Source of the DNA: Bisporella sp. PMI_857
Taxonomy: Eukaryota; Ascomycota; Leotiomycetes; Helotiales; Helotiaceae
Length of the DNA: 64,000 bases
Direction of reading: 5' to 3'
NCBI GenBank assembly: GCA_021307315.1
Contig: JAJSPD010000025.1
Span: 248,001 to 312,000, forward strand
Under the pieces are notes generated by a model. The model made no database searches, was not told the origin of the DNA, and saw only the letters and a program-made list of their open reading frames with translations. Each line of letters begins with the position of its first letter. Within the stretch, counting starts at the first letter, position 1. This document shows, piece by piece, positions 33,774-45,958 of this stretch. A program made the translations under genes and the position numbers.

Positions 33774-35260
33774 TCAACACTTCCACCGGGCGATTATCGC
33801 GGCTCGTATAACATGCCACCAATAGCCTCGTGTTTCTCCTCGTTTATATCCGACTTGTGTATAGCGTTGACTGACGAGAAGTGGGAGGCGCTTCTCTTCC
33901 AAGTGTGAAGAACAGTTGATCGTTTACTTCGTGTCAACACAGCGACTGAACTTATGGCCAAGTGCATCTATGACACCCGGTCAGAATAAACTCTAGAACG
34001 ACACACGGTGCTCTCTGTGATTGCTCAGCCTTCATCAGAGTCGGCCAGGGACTGCATCTACGCTATTCAACATTGTCTTTGTCTAATGAATCTTCCTGAT
34101 ATTGAAATTGTTATTGTCCGTGGTACTATATGTCGAGCAAATGATTCCACTTTCGATAGCCGCAACTTACAACAGCATGGGATTCAACCGGCTATGAGTG
34201 CCTCGCTTTCAATACCTGGAACTAGTGGTGGCTCTCTTGGCGGCTTTGTCTATCTCGAGAACGGTGACGATCGACGGCTATGTGTAATGACAAACCACCA
34301 CGTGGCTTCAGATAAACCAGATGCTATTCATCTCAATAGCGCAATCTCAGCTTCCGCCCTACTTGAATGCCCTTCCAAAAGGGTTGTTACTAGAAGAGTT
34401 GTTAAAACAGAAAAAAAGTGTGAAGGAGCAAAGCAGGACTACGAAGATGCGACAAAGATGAGCTCTAACTATGATGGGCAGACTAAAATTAAACATGTTC
34501 AGATTGCCCTTAAGCATTACAATGCCATGAAGCAAAGAGTTACAACGCTGGATTGATTTAAACTTTCTCTCTCCCTTAGGCCATCCAATTCTATCTTCAG
34601 GTCTCAAAGCGACGAAGAATGAGAAACTTGCTAAGGAGCCTTGGGATAACCAGCCTTGGAAGTCGGAAATGGACTGGGCATTCGTCGAGGTTGATCCGGG
34701 AAGAATCAAGACGTTTCCTTACAATACTGTAAGTTGAGATTACCGTATAACAGCATTTTCCGATGCTTTATTTTAAGACTCATATTTCGTTTTAGGCGCC
34801 CACCAATCTTGATGGTTCATTTAAGGCGACAAACACTTGTCTAGAAAATGGAAAACTTGCTTTCGGAACCCTCCGGCCCCGTAATATGAAATTGAACGCG
34901 AATGGTATGCGCGTTGCGCGATTCACTCGCTTTGGCAAGGCAACGTATGAATCAGTTGGTGAGCGTCGAGCTCGTCTGTCTTGGTTCACAAGTGAAAGCG
35001 AAGGCAGCCACGGACAGGGCTACATTGCGCACATTGTCCCACATGACCCTCGTGAAGTGCCGTTCGGTGGTGGAGGCGATTCCGGGTCTTGGGTCCTAAA
35101 CGCTGGTGGTCGAGCGGTAGGCTCGTACTTTGCTTACAGCAGCGGAAACGTTCCTCTTCGTAGTTACATCATCGATATGGAAGAGATCTTAAGTGATATT
35201 GAGAAGACGACAAATTGGAAGGTCTCCATTGCAAATCGGCCTTCAGAAAGAACTTTCTGA

Positions 35261-37064
35261 TATCTATATTTCCTACGCAATAGTGGCATTAATTGTTCCA
35301 TCCGGTCAGCCCATTGTCACTCTTATGTACAAAGTTCGCACTTCCAAAGTTTGGCATTCAAACACATGCCGGGAAATTGTAAGATTAGATGGACGGGCTA
35401 TAAGCGGATAGATGATAGAGAAACCTACAACTACGTGGCTCAACCGGAGTATGATTTGCACTTCCGAGAGCAGATGGTTTTTCGTTTCGTGGTTAAGCGT
35501 TAATAGAACATGTATTTAGAAGATACCCCCTAGAGCCCCAATAATAGATGCGTTGGATTTTAATTTTCACTTTCCTTCAATATTCAATTTACTAAATTTC
35601 TGCTGTAGTTCTTATGTCTTGATCAGATTACTTTTCATAATCGCCTGCCTCCTGTGATGTACAGCACCCGTCCTTCCAATGCACTAGAGATATCTATTGT
35701 TTATTTAACCGGAGTATCATTTTCAAAGTTTTTTTTAATAAACCAAACATTCCTTTCACCATTTCACTTCTTCTCCAGGCTGCGAATCAAAGACTTAGAA
35801 TTCATAGCACCTCCAAGAAATGCCCGAGACATCAACTGTTATTAAGATATATTCGGTAGATCTACTCGCCCTAACGTGCTTCTGTATCGCCTGATGAGAG
35901 TCACAAACTCCGCAGCTGTTGTCAGCGTTGATCAGGAATGGATATCCACGGAAGAAGAAGCCCGCTTGAGGCCTCCAGCGCCCCGGAGAAAGCTCTATAC
36001 CCGAGCCTCTAAGCTCAAAAGGAGGCGCGGAAATAGTGAAGCTTTCAAGAGTATTGATAGCAAGGTTCGGCGTCAAGGATTTAGACGAGTCAGTAGACAG
36101 TTTTCACCCAAAATGATCGTCCATGATTTATAGGGGTTGGAGAGTTATCTCGGAGAGGTGATACGTGTATTTAACGAAAGATCTGTACCTTCACTTAAGA
36201 GAAGCTCAGAATCTGCAAGTCAGCGTGAGACATCAGATGTATTTGCCTTGCTTAAGCTCACTTTTCGACATTGAAGGTCACGTCACCTTTAGTCTGCCAT
36301 CGTTGGCTCGTTTTCCTTGGACTCTAATATCTTCAACTTAGATTTCAGCCAGCGGAATTTTGTGACCATTGTAGGAGGACGCGATCGCGATCTTGGTGGG
36401 AAAAGGTATATCATTCCGTATGTTCCCTATGGTGGTAACTATATAAGGGTGTAAGCGTATATATGTGAGGCAGGAGCGTCCCTACAGCCATCTTAACAGG
36501 AGAACTAGATCCAAACAAAGACCGCTCCGAGACCAACAACTTAAGAGGTTTGAAAATTTCAGTCGATGTTTATCAAGGGATATGGATGTTGTTGTTTGGA
36601 TGCCTTCCTAATATATATTCTACGCCTGCTGCTCGATTTAGAGCACTGAATCACTTGGCCGCGCCTTACATTCACTTTTTTGAGGGATTGAAAGCTTCGT
36701 GTCGCCTCTGCACAGTAATATTCGAGATTACAACTATCGCTGACTCCAATAAATATCAGATCATCCAGCAACAGCCTCGAGGTTTGACGGCAAGCATATT
36801 GATACTTCGTATAAAGCACGTTACTAACCCGCCATATAGAATTTGCTCGTCTCTCGCATTACTCTCGTTGAAATCTCTAACTAAGATCTTTATTTCATCT
36901 TGGGAGGTCATCAGCCCAAAAAGACTGGTTATATTTTGCAACCAACGAGAATCATCCAAGGTAGCTTCCTCAAGCACGATGGTGCTTTCCTTGCTTCGAA
37001 GTGCTGACCTTAAAGGCAGGCTCTCTTCATCCATCATTGAAGGCAATCTTTCAAGTTCAACAAG
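35261..37064. other. Intergenic region, 1.8 kb
   Basis: No gene is called. Both strands at 36550-37098 carry overlapping open frames (182 codons on +, 111 on -) that look partly protein-like, but neither has a start, splice or family signal good enough to annotate. Confidence 0.35.
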
Positions 37065-37967
37065 ATGTCGCCCGAGCCTCTCACGACACAACAGCTAGTT
37101 GACGAAATCACGTCGCGCATCAAAGACGCCTTGAATCCTTACAATATTAGTCACGAGTTGTTTGGCGAGGAGGCAATCTCTCGAGCATTGAGAACGGAGC
37201 GAGGCGGCCATATGTCCGTTTCTGAAGCCTGGTATGGGGAGCATGGAAACATGCAGAAAGCAGATCAAGCCGTTATGCTCATTGGATACGAAATCACCCT
37301 TGCCCAACTCCTCGTCGCCGAAGCTTGGGTCAAAAACGAGCTGATCTCTCGAGGGCTTCTCGGCGCCTCCACATCAACACATCAGGGCCAGCTTGCAATC
37401 TCGCCGCTGGTCCAGGAATCCGAGGCTAGATTCCCGTGGCTGGTCAAGACGGAGACCGCTGACGGTATCCAGATCCCGCTCTTATGGAAGAGAGCCTTGT
37501 GTATTTTTTGGGTGGATCGACTGATTGGAGAGGCGAAGGAGAAACCGGTCAAGAAATCAGGTTCTCCGTCAGCATTAACAGAGCTAGGTCTATTGAAGAG
37601 AGGTAGGGATGATGACGAAGGAAATGCACACGCTGCAAAAAAAGGAAAGCCTACCCTGGCCGAAGAGTACTTCCTAATCCGAGATGAGATCCGGCTAGGC
37701 CCTACGTTCTGGGTCCGCATCGCGTTCAAAGATGTCCTCCAAGATAGCGAGACAGATCCCGTTATCGACAACGTGAGCTTTTCCAAGCTCAAAGGGGCCA
37801 TCTTCAGAAAATCTAATCCGTTCGGGATCAACGGCACGCCTCAACAACATGACCTCTTCTCGACACAGAACGACCTACCTATCACGGGTAACGAGAAGCT
37901 TCGTGATGCAGTCAGAAAGATGCAACGCTTGTCCTCCTCTCGCATGTTCGAGTTTGAAATCCGCTAG
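37065..37967 (+). CDS. Hypothetical protein, 300 residues
   Basis: This is a single-exon frame of 300 residues with the ATG at 37065 in a good context (caagATGTC). The sequence is soluble and mixed alpha/charged, with no signal peptide or membrane segment. A possible nuclear localisation stretch lies mid-chain (LLKRGRDDDEGNAHAAKKGK, about residues 183-202). I recognise no domain. It stands between a decayed peptidase gene and a wall-protein gene, in a region with little other coding DNA, so it could be a lineage-specific gene. Codon use and the lack of internal stops support it being real. Function is unknown. Confidence 0.6.
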   Translation: MSPEPLTTQQLVDEITSRIKDALNPYNISHELFGEEAISRALRTERGGHMSVSEAWYGEHGNMQKADQAVMLIGYEITLAQLLVAEAWVKNELISRGLLGASTSTHQGQLAISPLVQESEARFPWLVKTETADGIQIPLLWKRALCIFWVDRLIGEAKEKPVKKSGSPSALTELGLLKRGRDDDEGNAHAAKKGKPTLAEEYFLIRDEIRLGPTFWVRIAFKDVLQDSETDPVIDNVSFSKLKGAIFRKSNPFGINGTPQQHDLFSTQNDLPITGNEKLRDAVRKMQRLSSSRMFEFEIR

Positions 37968-38632
37968 AACAATCCCTCCTGCTTGTAAGTCGAAACCCCT
38001 TTGTCGGACGTAAATCCGGAATACATATGACCGACATGAGCATCGTTGCACAGTGGAGGGAATTGCATTTCAGGCGGAAAGCAGGACGAGTGGAGGTTAT
38101 GGCGATCAGAAAACCGGGTAGGCTGTCGGACAACGAGGATTTCTAGCTTACCTGTTCGAGAGATCTGATCTGGTGTACCTTTCAAGGAATCAAATTACGG
38201 GCGTAGAGAGGATAGTAGGAGCATTCTCTGGTATAACATTGCGTATTAAATCGAAAGGATTTTTCATGTTTGTCTGCGCAACATTCGGAACCAGCAACCG
38301 ATTCCCACGTGTCATCTGATATGCTTGTTGCCGTACCTGTATGGCCCCTCTTGCTCTGCCCAACATGAAGCGATACACAGGAAAAGTCACTCGGCCAGAA
38401 CGCAGCATTCCATAAAATTCGTTATCTAATTATGCTGTGTTATGCTAGACCTAATCTACAGCGATGCTTTATGCAGGCAGATCGATACTACATGCCAACG
38501 TGTGTACCCATGCCACAAAATAGACGCCTAATTCCGGCCCACCCCAATCCGAATCCTCCGTTTTTATGTCCAAAAACCGTGTACCGGGAATTAAAAAAAA
38601 GTAATATATTCTAGAAGTGAAAAAAAAAGTTG
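37968..38632. other. Convergent intergenic region
   Basis: No gene is supported between the converging hypothetical (+) and the Ser/Thr/Pro repeat protein (-). Confidence 0.45.
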
Positions 38633-40502
38633 TTACAAGAAAAGCACGGCCAAGGCACCAGCTGCAGCGGCGAAGCTACCGGAGATGCGGCCAGCTCCAC
38701 CGGTGATCTGGGATGGAACGGGGTGGTTGGCACGGTGCCGTTGCTGACTCGAGATGGCGTTGGTGCAACGGTGTAGGTGCTGAAGGCGGGGTAGGTGGAA
38801 ACGCCCGCTGGGTAAGAAGTTTGGATGCTGACGGGGGAGCTGGGGACGCCGTGGGCGGACGAGCTTGGGACCGGTGCAGCTGGGTAGGTGGGAACACCCG
38901 GTGCGGAAGGGCTTGGGACAGGAGCCACTGGGTAGCTAGGAACCCCAACCGCTGAAGAGCTTGGGACGGGAGCGACTGGATAGGTAGGGACGGTCACTGG
39001 GTAGCTGGTGACAACTGGGTAACTTGTAACTGTCACAGGTCCGACGGGGCTAGGCAGGAGATTAGTAAAAGTTTGAAAAAAAAAAGGGTTTATGCACATA
39101 TTTATTGCAGTGGATGGGTGTACATACCATTTTGTCACTCCTGGCTTGCAAGCAGCTGTTACGGTGGTGGTTGCGTAAATGGTGGATGTGGCGTAAGAGG
39201 TTGAGTAAGTTTGCGTCACTGGGCAGACGGTAGTGCCAATGACGACAGTCTCGGTTGTGAGATATGTGCTGTGGCCACCAGCCGGGCAGTTCGTGACAGT
39301 TGGTGCGCAGCCGGTAACGGTGTGGACGACCGTGGTGGAAATGGTGGACGTGGTGTACGAGCTTGGAACGTAGGTGGGTGGAGTTCCTGCCGCAGAGGAA
39401 GATGGGACGGCCGGAGGCGTTGTTGGGACGTGAGTGCACTTGTTGCATGTGGTGTGCGTGGACGTGATGACAACGGTGGAAACAGTGGTTCCGATCTCGA
39501 TGCTGGTGGTTCCCTCAGAAGTGTGGGTCAAAGTCACGGGGCAGAAGGTGGTAGTGGTGTCTGTAATCACGGTGACGGTGACATCCTCAGGTGGAGTGTA
39601 AGTATATGAGATGGGAGGAACTGTAGTTTTAGTGGTTGATCCTTGAGCGGTAGAGGTAACGGATGTCGTTGGGACTTCATAGCTGCTAGTGTGGCTTGGT
39701 GTCTCCGAAGGTACATATGAGCTCGGGGTGTAGCTAGGAGTCTCTGAAGGAACGTAAGAGCTTGGAGTATAACTTGGAGTCTCGGTGCCGGAAGTCGATC
39801 CCTCATGTGTGGAACTTGGGGTTTCGCTTGGAACATATGAGCTAGGTGTGTAGCTTGGTGTCTCTGAAGGGACATATGAGCTGGGTGTATAGCTTGGAGT
39901 CTCGCTTGGGACGTAGGAGCTAGGGGTATAGCTTGGGGTCTCCGTGCTGGAAGTTGATCCTTCGTGAGTCGAACTGGGAGTTTCGCTAGGAACGTAGCTG
40001 CTAGGTGTGTAGCTTGGTGTGTAGCTAGGGGTCTCACTTGGTGTGTAGCTTGGTGTGTAGCTTGGTGTGTAGCTCGGTGTGTAGCTAGGGGTCTCGCTTG
40101 GAGTGTAGCTGGGGGTCTCGCTGGGGACATAAGAGCTGGGAGTGTAGCTTGGGGTTGAAGTTGGAGCAGATGCGCTCGATGTATGTGTCAACGTATATGT
40201 AATACATGAACAAGCGGAGCTGACCGCAGCAACATTGCCGTCGCAGTTATTGAAGTTGGTAGGAATCGCCGACGGGGCAGTGGTGGTTCCGGAAAGGAAA
40301 TCTACGCAAAATCCATTGGCCTCATCCTTGAATCGATCGTCAATCAGATTTCTGTAGCAGTTGTCTGATTCCTAAAAGATAGTTAGATCTGTGAAATCCC
40401 CATGCCAGGTACACAAGGAGAGGAACTTACGCAGTTCGGATACTCGTTTGCAGAGACGACGCCGAAGGCAATGGCGGCCAAAGACAGGTATTGAGCGAGC
40501 AT
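38633..40502 (-). CDS. Ser/Thr/Pro-rich repeat cell-wall protein, likely GPI-anchored
   Basis: Proposed exons are complement(40431-40502), complement(39128-40371), complement(38770-39049) and complement(38633-38707), giving about 556 residues. A signal peptide of 18 residues is followed by a Cys domain ([41 protein letters not shown]), a pattern recalled from surface proteins of Pezizomycotina. Next come many tandem units built from SYTP and SSYVPSETP, then a Thr/Val-rich region with Cys ([18 protein letters not shown]) and Pro-rich repeats ([12 protein letters not shown]). In the frame reached after a 62-base (or 41-base) terminal intron the chain ends in a clear GPI signal ([20 protein letters not shown] then VLFL). 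Without that intron the frame runs to 38611 and has no anchor signal, so the last intron is inferred. It is probably a structural wall protein. Confidence 0.82.
39690..40170 (-). repeat. Intragenic tandem repeats encoding [13 protein letters not shown] units
   Basis: This coding tract is made of imperfect tandem units of 12 and 39 bases within the wall-protein gene. Two larger blocks end in STHEGSTS, pointing to duplication of higher-order units. Confidence 0.85.
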
Positions 40503-42300
40503 ATTGGCTAACGAAAGTCTGTGTTTGTTGATAACGACAGTATGTAATTCCAGCAAATTTGCGAACAGCGAGTGACTAAATAGTAAACAGTTCAATAAAC
40601 CGATACTATTTTGAGCTGAATGTAAGAGAGAAAAAGACAGTAAGAGGGAAGAGAAAGGGAAGCCTTTAAACTTGCACACACAAAGCAAAAACACAGATGA
40701 CAAAGGGTGGTGAGTCTCGTATTTCTATGGTAATGACCACATCAACCCTCCCCCCTATTACGAGGATATCCATGGTGGATGGGCTATTTGGGTTTAGCGA
40801 TCAAGAAAAAACGGCGCCAGAAAATGCCGCCCGAAAAAGTCAGAAAAGATGGGGCTGGATGGGGTTTGCCAAGTGCTAAGCCGGATAATTTCTGGGGCTG
40901 ATGAGACATGATTGGATCACTTGCCCAGACGATCGCCCATCGATTGGCTATCCTTGCGGCGATACGGATGGAGCCTCAGGTACAGATGCATCATTCAGGG
41001 TAGAGAGATGGGCGATGCGAGAAGAGATTTTTAGCATCTGAACTGGTTTGCCATCCAACCTCCAGCCCCCCAACCCCCTGTTGCCGCTGGCTTGACTGGA
41101 GGAGAAGGTCCGTTTTGTTGACCCCCCCATCAATCGAATGTAACTACAGCACTTACTGTAACTGGGCAACCTGTTAATTGTGCTGTGCTGTATTGTACCG
41201 TACATTACCTGAATTGACGTAGCGCCCACTCAGATCTCAACCAACCCCTCCCGCTCCCCAGCCATATCAAAATCAAGCACTTTTTAAGTGGATTTAGGCG
41301 TCCATCTCACCAATCATAATACCAAAAATCAGGCACTACACCCAGGAGAAATTACAGGATCAGAACGCCGCCACCATGTCACTGCTCCATCAGGTACCAG
41401 GGAAGGAACGAATCGATAAATCGGGAGGATACAAAAATAGCCTCTAGCCATGCCCTTGTGGAGTTACTGCACTGTACAAAGTACATCATCCATCGGATGT
41501 CGTGGTGCGGAACGGTTGTTGCCAGCACATCTTTGCTCCGTGACTTCCGTACGATCATGGTCGTGAGGTTGGGGTTCTAACCTTCTATACGAGTACTTAA
41601 TAAGGCAATCGAAGTGCCCACAATGATTTCATGGACGACCTGGACGGGTGCATCGGCATCGAGCCCCCAGCCTTCTGGGAAAAACACTTTTCTCCTTGAC
41701 CAAAAAGCGACTATGACTACTCGAACTGCAAGTGGCTTCACCTGCCTGTTGATTCGTTCCAGCATATACCCTCTCGGATGGTGGGAAATGTCCGCGCAAC
41801 GTGGTTGCGGCGTCGAACGAAGAATAATAGAACAAGGTAGTTTTGGTGATACGGTGCAAATGAAACAACCCATCGTGACTTGCACGTTGTAACTCGATGT
41901 GCCACGCTTGTGTGCAATGTATACGAATATTGTGCAACCTGTGGGGAGCATGGGACGTCGTCACCCTCTAAGGATTTCATAGTAAAATAATCCGAAAGAC
42001 AACCTGAAGTGGGTGCAGAACTATGATAAACTTTCAAGGAAGTTTCGGAAACCCTAAAGCCATTCAGCTATGATCACGTGAGTGGCCAAAGGAGCGAAGA
42101 AATCCTAAGGGATCAAGTCATCTGGTCTAGATGAGTCGATGCTTTGGGTCCGTCTTACGAGAACTTGAAAGTCATGTGAGCAATTAATTGGTGATAGGTA
42201 AGAGAAGAGGATTCAGGATCATTTTGGTATGAAGATATATATACTACTCCTGATCCTCATTCTGGGGGATCTGCATCTTCCCCAGAAAACCTTAGCAACA
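40503..42300. other. Intergenic region, 1.8 kb
   Basis: No gene is well supported. An ideal initiation context (gccgccaccATG) at 41376 opens a frame of only 23 codons. Overlapping ORFs at 41577-41964 on both strands have no family features. Confidence 0.4.
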
Positions 42301-42687
42301 ATGTCACGTACGAATTACTCAGCTCAGCCTTCAAGTGAGAACTCGGGTCTCCTGTCCCCGAGAGAAATCACCGAATTCATCGACAAACAACAGGTGGTCC
42401 TGATCCGGAATCTTGCTCAGCAAAAGAAGTTCTTGAAAGCATTGATCAGCGGACGCGAGACGGAGCTGAGACTCCTGTCGAGTATGACCGTGGCCAAGGG
42501 GTTGCTGAAGAGCGAGGAAAACCTTAAGGCCGAAATTCGAATCCTGAGAAGACGCCTTTTGATGGTGGAGAGCAAGCAGCGAGAATTAAGACGATACGAT
42601 GCAAACGCAAGTGCCAATATCATGGAGAGGGGCAGGCCTGGCATCTCGCGGAACTTCTCGCGGAAGCTTGAAGCGGCTGAATTTTGA
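42301..42687 (+). CDS. Possible small coiled-coil hypothetical protein
   Basis: This open frame gives 128 residues from the ATG at 42301 (in acaATGTC). An earlier in-frame ATG at 42229 would add a hydrophobic stretch of 24 residues that could be a signal or anchor segment. The main part (KQQVVLIRNLAQQKKFLKAL, then ETELRLL and KSEENLKAEIRIL) has heptad-like spacing typical of a coiled coil, followed by a basic tail. I do not recognise a family. It stands alone in a gene-poor segment, so it may be lineage-specific or not a gene. Confidence 0.45.
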   Translation: MSRTNYSAQPSSENSGLLSPREITEFIDKQQVVLIRNLAQQKKFLKALISGRETELRLLSSMTVAKGLLKSEENLKAEIRILRRRLLMVESKQRELRRYDANASANIMERGRPGISRNFSRKLEAAEF

Positions 42688-45600
42688 AGCGATTAGGGCA
42701 CATGGCGAAGAGTAAAGGGGGGAAGTAGGATTCTGGCGGTTTAAGCGCAGCAGCGTCGTCAACCTTGGACTAGCAAGCTATAAAGGGATGAGGTATACGA
42801 TGCATAACCAGATGATGCACGATGGGGACTGATTGCTACCATTAGGCAAGCACAGTTGTACATGAAGCAGACATGAGAAGAACAAGAAGATATCGTGTTG
42901 GTGGGAATGCTGGTCATGCAATAGGCGAGGAATGTTGATGGCGACGATGCTAGGCAATCAGCCGGCCATGGGACGAGGTCTTATTGTAGGGCTTACAATC
43001 GTAAATTTGGAATGAAAGAAGTCTAAAGCAACTATGTTCTAATTGTAGGACAATTGAACATCTCTTCCTTGTGAGACATTCTTGCCCATAAGATAGCTTG
43101 AGGGTATAAGCAAAAACTAGACTGAAACCGGAAGTGTTCTCGTGGGGAGTAAGACAAAGGGCGGTTATGATATTATGCTGCAAGTCGATAAGATGTGGTA
43201 TATATGAAGATTAGCCATGAAAGAAGCCTTTATAAAGTAGGTGCAGCTTGGCGTTGAAAAGCATATTGGGGTAATTGTTACCTGTCCGCGGCAGAATTTG
43301 AAACTCGGAATTATACTTCCAATCAATGTCTGTAAATATTTCAAGTATCGTGCCAAGTTGAGATAAATTCAATTCACGTTATTCTGACTGGAACCAGCTC
43401 AACGTCATCAGCACCATATCCACGAACCCCCCATTTCCAGTTTAGAGCGAGCTTTTCGGAATAACCAATCATTCCACGGCCGCAGGAGTCCCATCCACTT
43501 TGTTAAGGAGTAAAGGTTGATGACGAGTGTCAAAATCACGCGTATAACCTCTTCAGAGTGACGTTTTGGTCGTTCCTCACTTCAGGGAATAGGTTCTGTT
43601 TGTCTCCACGCATAGCATAGGAAGTGAAGCTCCAGCGAAAAGATGGAAAGGCCAGTAGACTATTGAGGTAAAATCATCAACGCTGTGTCTCCACAGGTCC
43701 CTTGGAAGCATTGCTTTTAAGATAGACTTCGATTTAGAGGGATCTCTGCGCCAATCAACAAACGACAATCTAAATATTTGCGCAAAAAGTTCTCGGGGAA
43801 AATTAGCACTTTCAGGCGAAGCAGTGGTTGCAAGCGCTAAGGCAATTTGGGTCTAGGTCTGTGATATAACTATTATTCTTTGTAAGCATACTACATTGCG
43901 TCTAAACCGATATATAGTAAGAGCCAACATGTATCAACGGTCCCCATAGATTATTAACATGTATATTCACTAGACATTCAAAGATCAGAAACACTCCAGA
44001 CTCACATTAGCTGGCGTTCGGCATTAGGAATGTTTACTTGAACTGGTCGGATAGTACGCTAGTGAGATGTCAGACGTCAACTTCCAAGCCATCCAGGTCT
44101 CTATGTGGCAGCTCGTATGCGCCGCGTTAGAGTATGTGGGACTTCTGACTTGAATTTTGAAGAATGTAGTTAAGGCCATGGCCAAAATAAGAATTCAAGA
44201 TAAATGAGAAAATTGTTTTAGAATACCGAACTGTGGTAAATATATCCAGTCTGCGGCACAATCCCTATCAATAAACAACAATTTCACTGCACATCGAGAG
44301 AAAGGCAAAATGAAATGCAGCATACAGGTATAAGGAGTTCGTGATAAAACTCACGAGCATTCAAAGGACCTTTGGCTAGTCGACGGGTCCCACCGGGTGA
44401 GTCTCTGTTAACGCTGCCGTTATTTCGATCATCAATGAGAACTTTGATTGATAATACCTGGCGTGCTGCTGGTCCTCTCAAATTATCCATATTTGCCAGC
44501 CCAAAAAATCAGAGAGCTGCTTGGATCGGTGACGGTATCGATAAATATCGTCTATGCATCTGTTGATCACAAAGGATTTGATTACATCTTGCCTAGTTTG
44601 TCGTTCACTAAATCCCGGCTTCCATACAAATGTATACTGTTTAAACAGATCAAGTCCACGAGATTGCTCAATTGAGAGGCAGGTACTGCTCTATCGCCAA
44701 GGATGTCAGATTCCAAGTAATATTGATATCCACCCACGAGATACTGAAGCGAAAACGTCGAAAATATAGCTCTATCTCCTTGGGTTCACTTTTTGTGCCA
44801 CACATTCGCAGAATTCACACCTCAAATGGCCGCAGGTGCCACTAAGTGCATAGCCTATACAACTATCGTTGTTCTTAGTATTCATACCATCAAACCCACA
44901 TTGACAATGAATATTTGTGTCAGCCTCAGATGTAACACTTGGAAGGAGATCAATTACGCAGCACCAGATGTGAATATACTCGGTATGCTTTCTTTTACCA
45001 TTTTGGGCTTTTGAAGAGGATTGACCGTTGGAAGAACGGCTAGCCTGTGTTTACGATGTCAGCAGTCTGAGGCTATCTTCAAGGCTTATACATGACGCTT
45101 CATATGTATGATCGGGCGGGACGAAAATTGACATGGGGCATATGAAAGACAATACAATACCATTTTTGACTGAACAGATTCGGAGAGTAACGAGTACACT
45201 AAGAGGATTTCAACACGTTGGAGGAGCGTCTCAACACCTTGGTCAGGGCAATTTCGGTTGCAGAAGATGCGGTAGTGTGTGGATAGATGCTCCGTTTTGT
45301 TATATTATGATGTTAGGGGAGAGAGAGTTAAGAGCAACAAGAGGTTGTGAGATATAACGTCCACAACGCCGCTCATGGCTGGTTCAGGTGACCATTCTGT
45401 GTCGCAACTGATCGCTTCAGCCGAATTTATGTTATCAGCCCTACAGCGCTCGAATGCACCTTTTGAATTGAGTGGATGGACTCTAGAAAGGTACTTTTAT
45501 GCCCACCTTCCAGTGCCACGTATATCAGGGACTTGAAGGTGCTGTTGTGGGTTCATTCCTGTAAAGGTTATTAATAGTACTGTTACGACGCAATTAAACT

Positions 45601-45958
45601 GGGCTGAACTCTGTGATTGGGCCACAGATGCTGGCATCAGCTATCATATACAAGAAAACAATTGGTATTCTAGAAACAATATTCTATAAAACCGTTGAAT
45701 CTGGATTTTATTTAAATTCTGTTTTTAAAATTTTAGGGGCAGTATTAGTTTTAGAAAGAACCCCTCCCGTTCTCTGGTAGTTGGCTGACCTAACATCAAA
45801 ATGTAATTCCTTTGCCTGCAGTAAACCCTGAGGATAAAATAAGGATTTCACCATCAACAAATCGCGTCCCCCATCAAGCTTTGTACTAAAGTCTCGTGCA
45901 GTCAACTCAGGGTAGTTTTTATTAGATTTAGATTTGATCTCATGACACTGCCAACACT
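42688..45958. other. Gene-poor stretch of 3.3 kb
   Basis: No coding region is supported on either strand. ORFs are all under about 85 codons and without splice or family support. Base composition is AT-leaning throughout. Confidence 0.45.

Larger units (their letters stand above)
32838..35260 (+). pseudogene. Decayed trypsin-like serine peptidase gene
   Basis: Pieces read as one gene: a first exon 32838-32852 (intron 32853-32928, GTAAGT donor), a long exon from 32929 to about 34556, then about 34584-34735 and 34798-35260. The C-terminal part has a chymotrypsin-fold layout: GTSGGSLGG, the His in VMTNHHVAS, the Asp in MDWAFVEVD and the Ser in GGGGDSGSWVL. The long exon is broken by TAG at 33136, a frameshift from a 14-base tandem duplication at 33343-33370, TGA at 33906 and TAA near 33987. 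Each stop can be explained by one C-to-T change (CAG, CGA, CAA), and the frame is otherwise open through 34556. The donor expected near 34554 is also missing. It is likely a dead gene; unusual splicing around the lesions is less likely. No signal peptide is seen. Confidence 0.75.

Noticed and set aside
36550..37098. Overlapping open frames on both strands, one with a LKASCRLCTVIF stretch recalling HET-type N-termini
   Set aside because: The resemblance is short, the plus frame overlaps the start of the gene at 37065 and neither strand gives a complete gene model.
41376..41447. ATG in an ideal initiation context (gccgccaccATG)
   Set aside because: The frame ends after 23 codons and no downstream exon could be joined convincingly.
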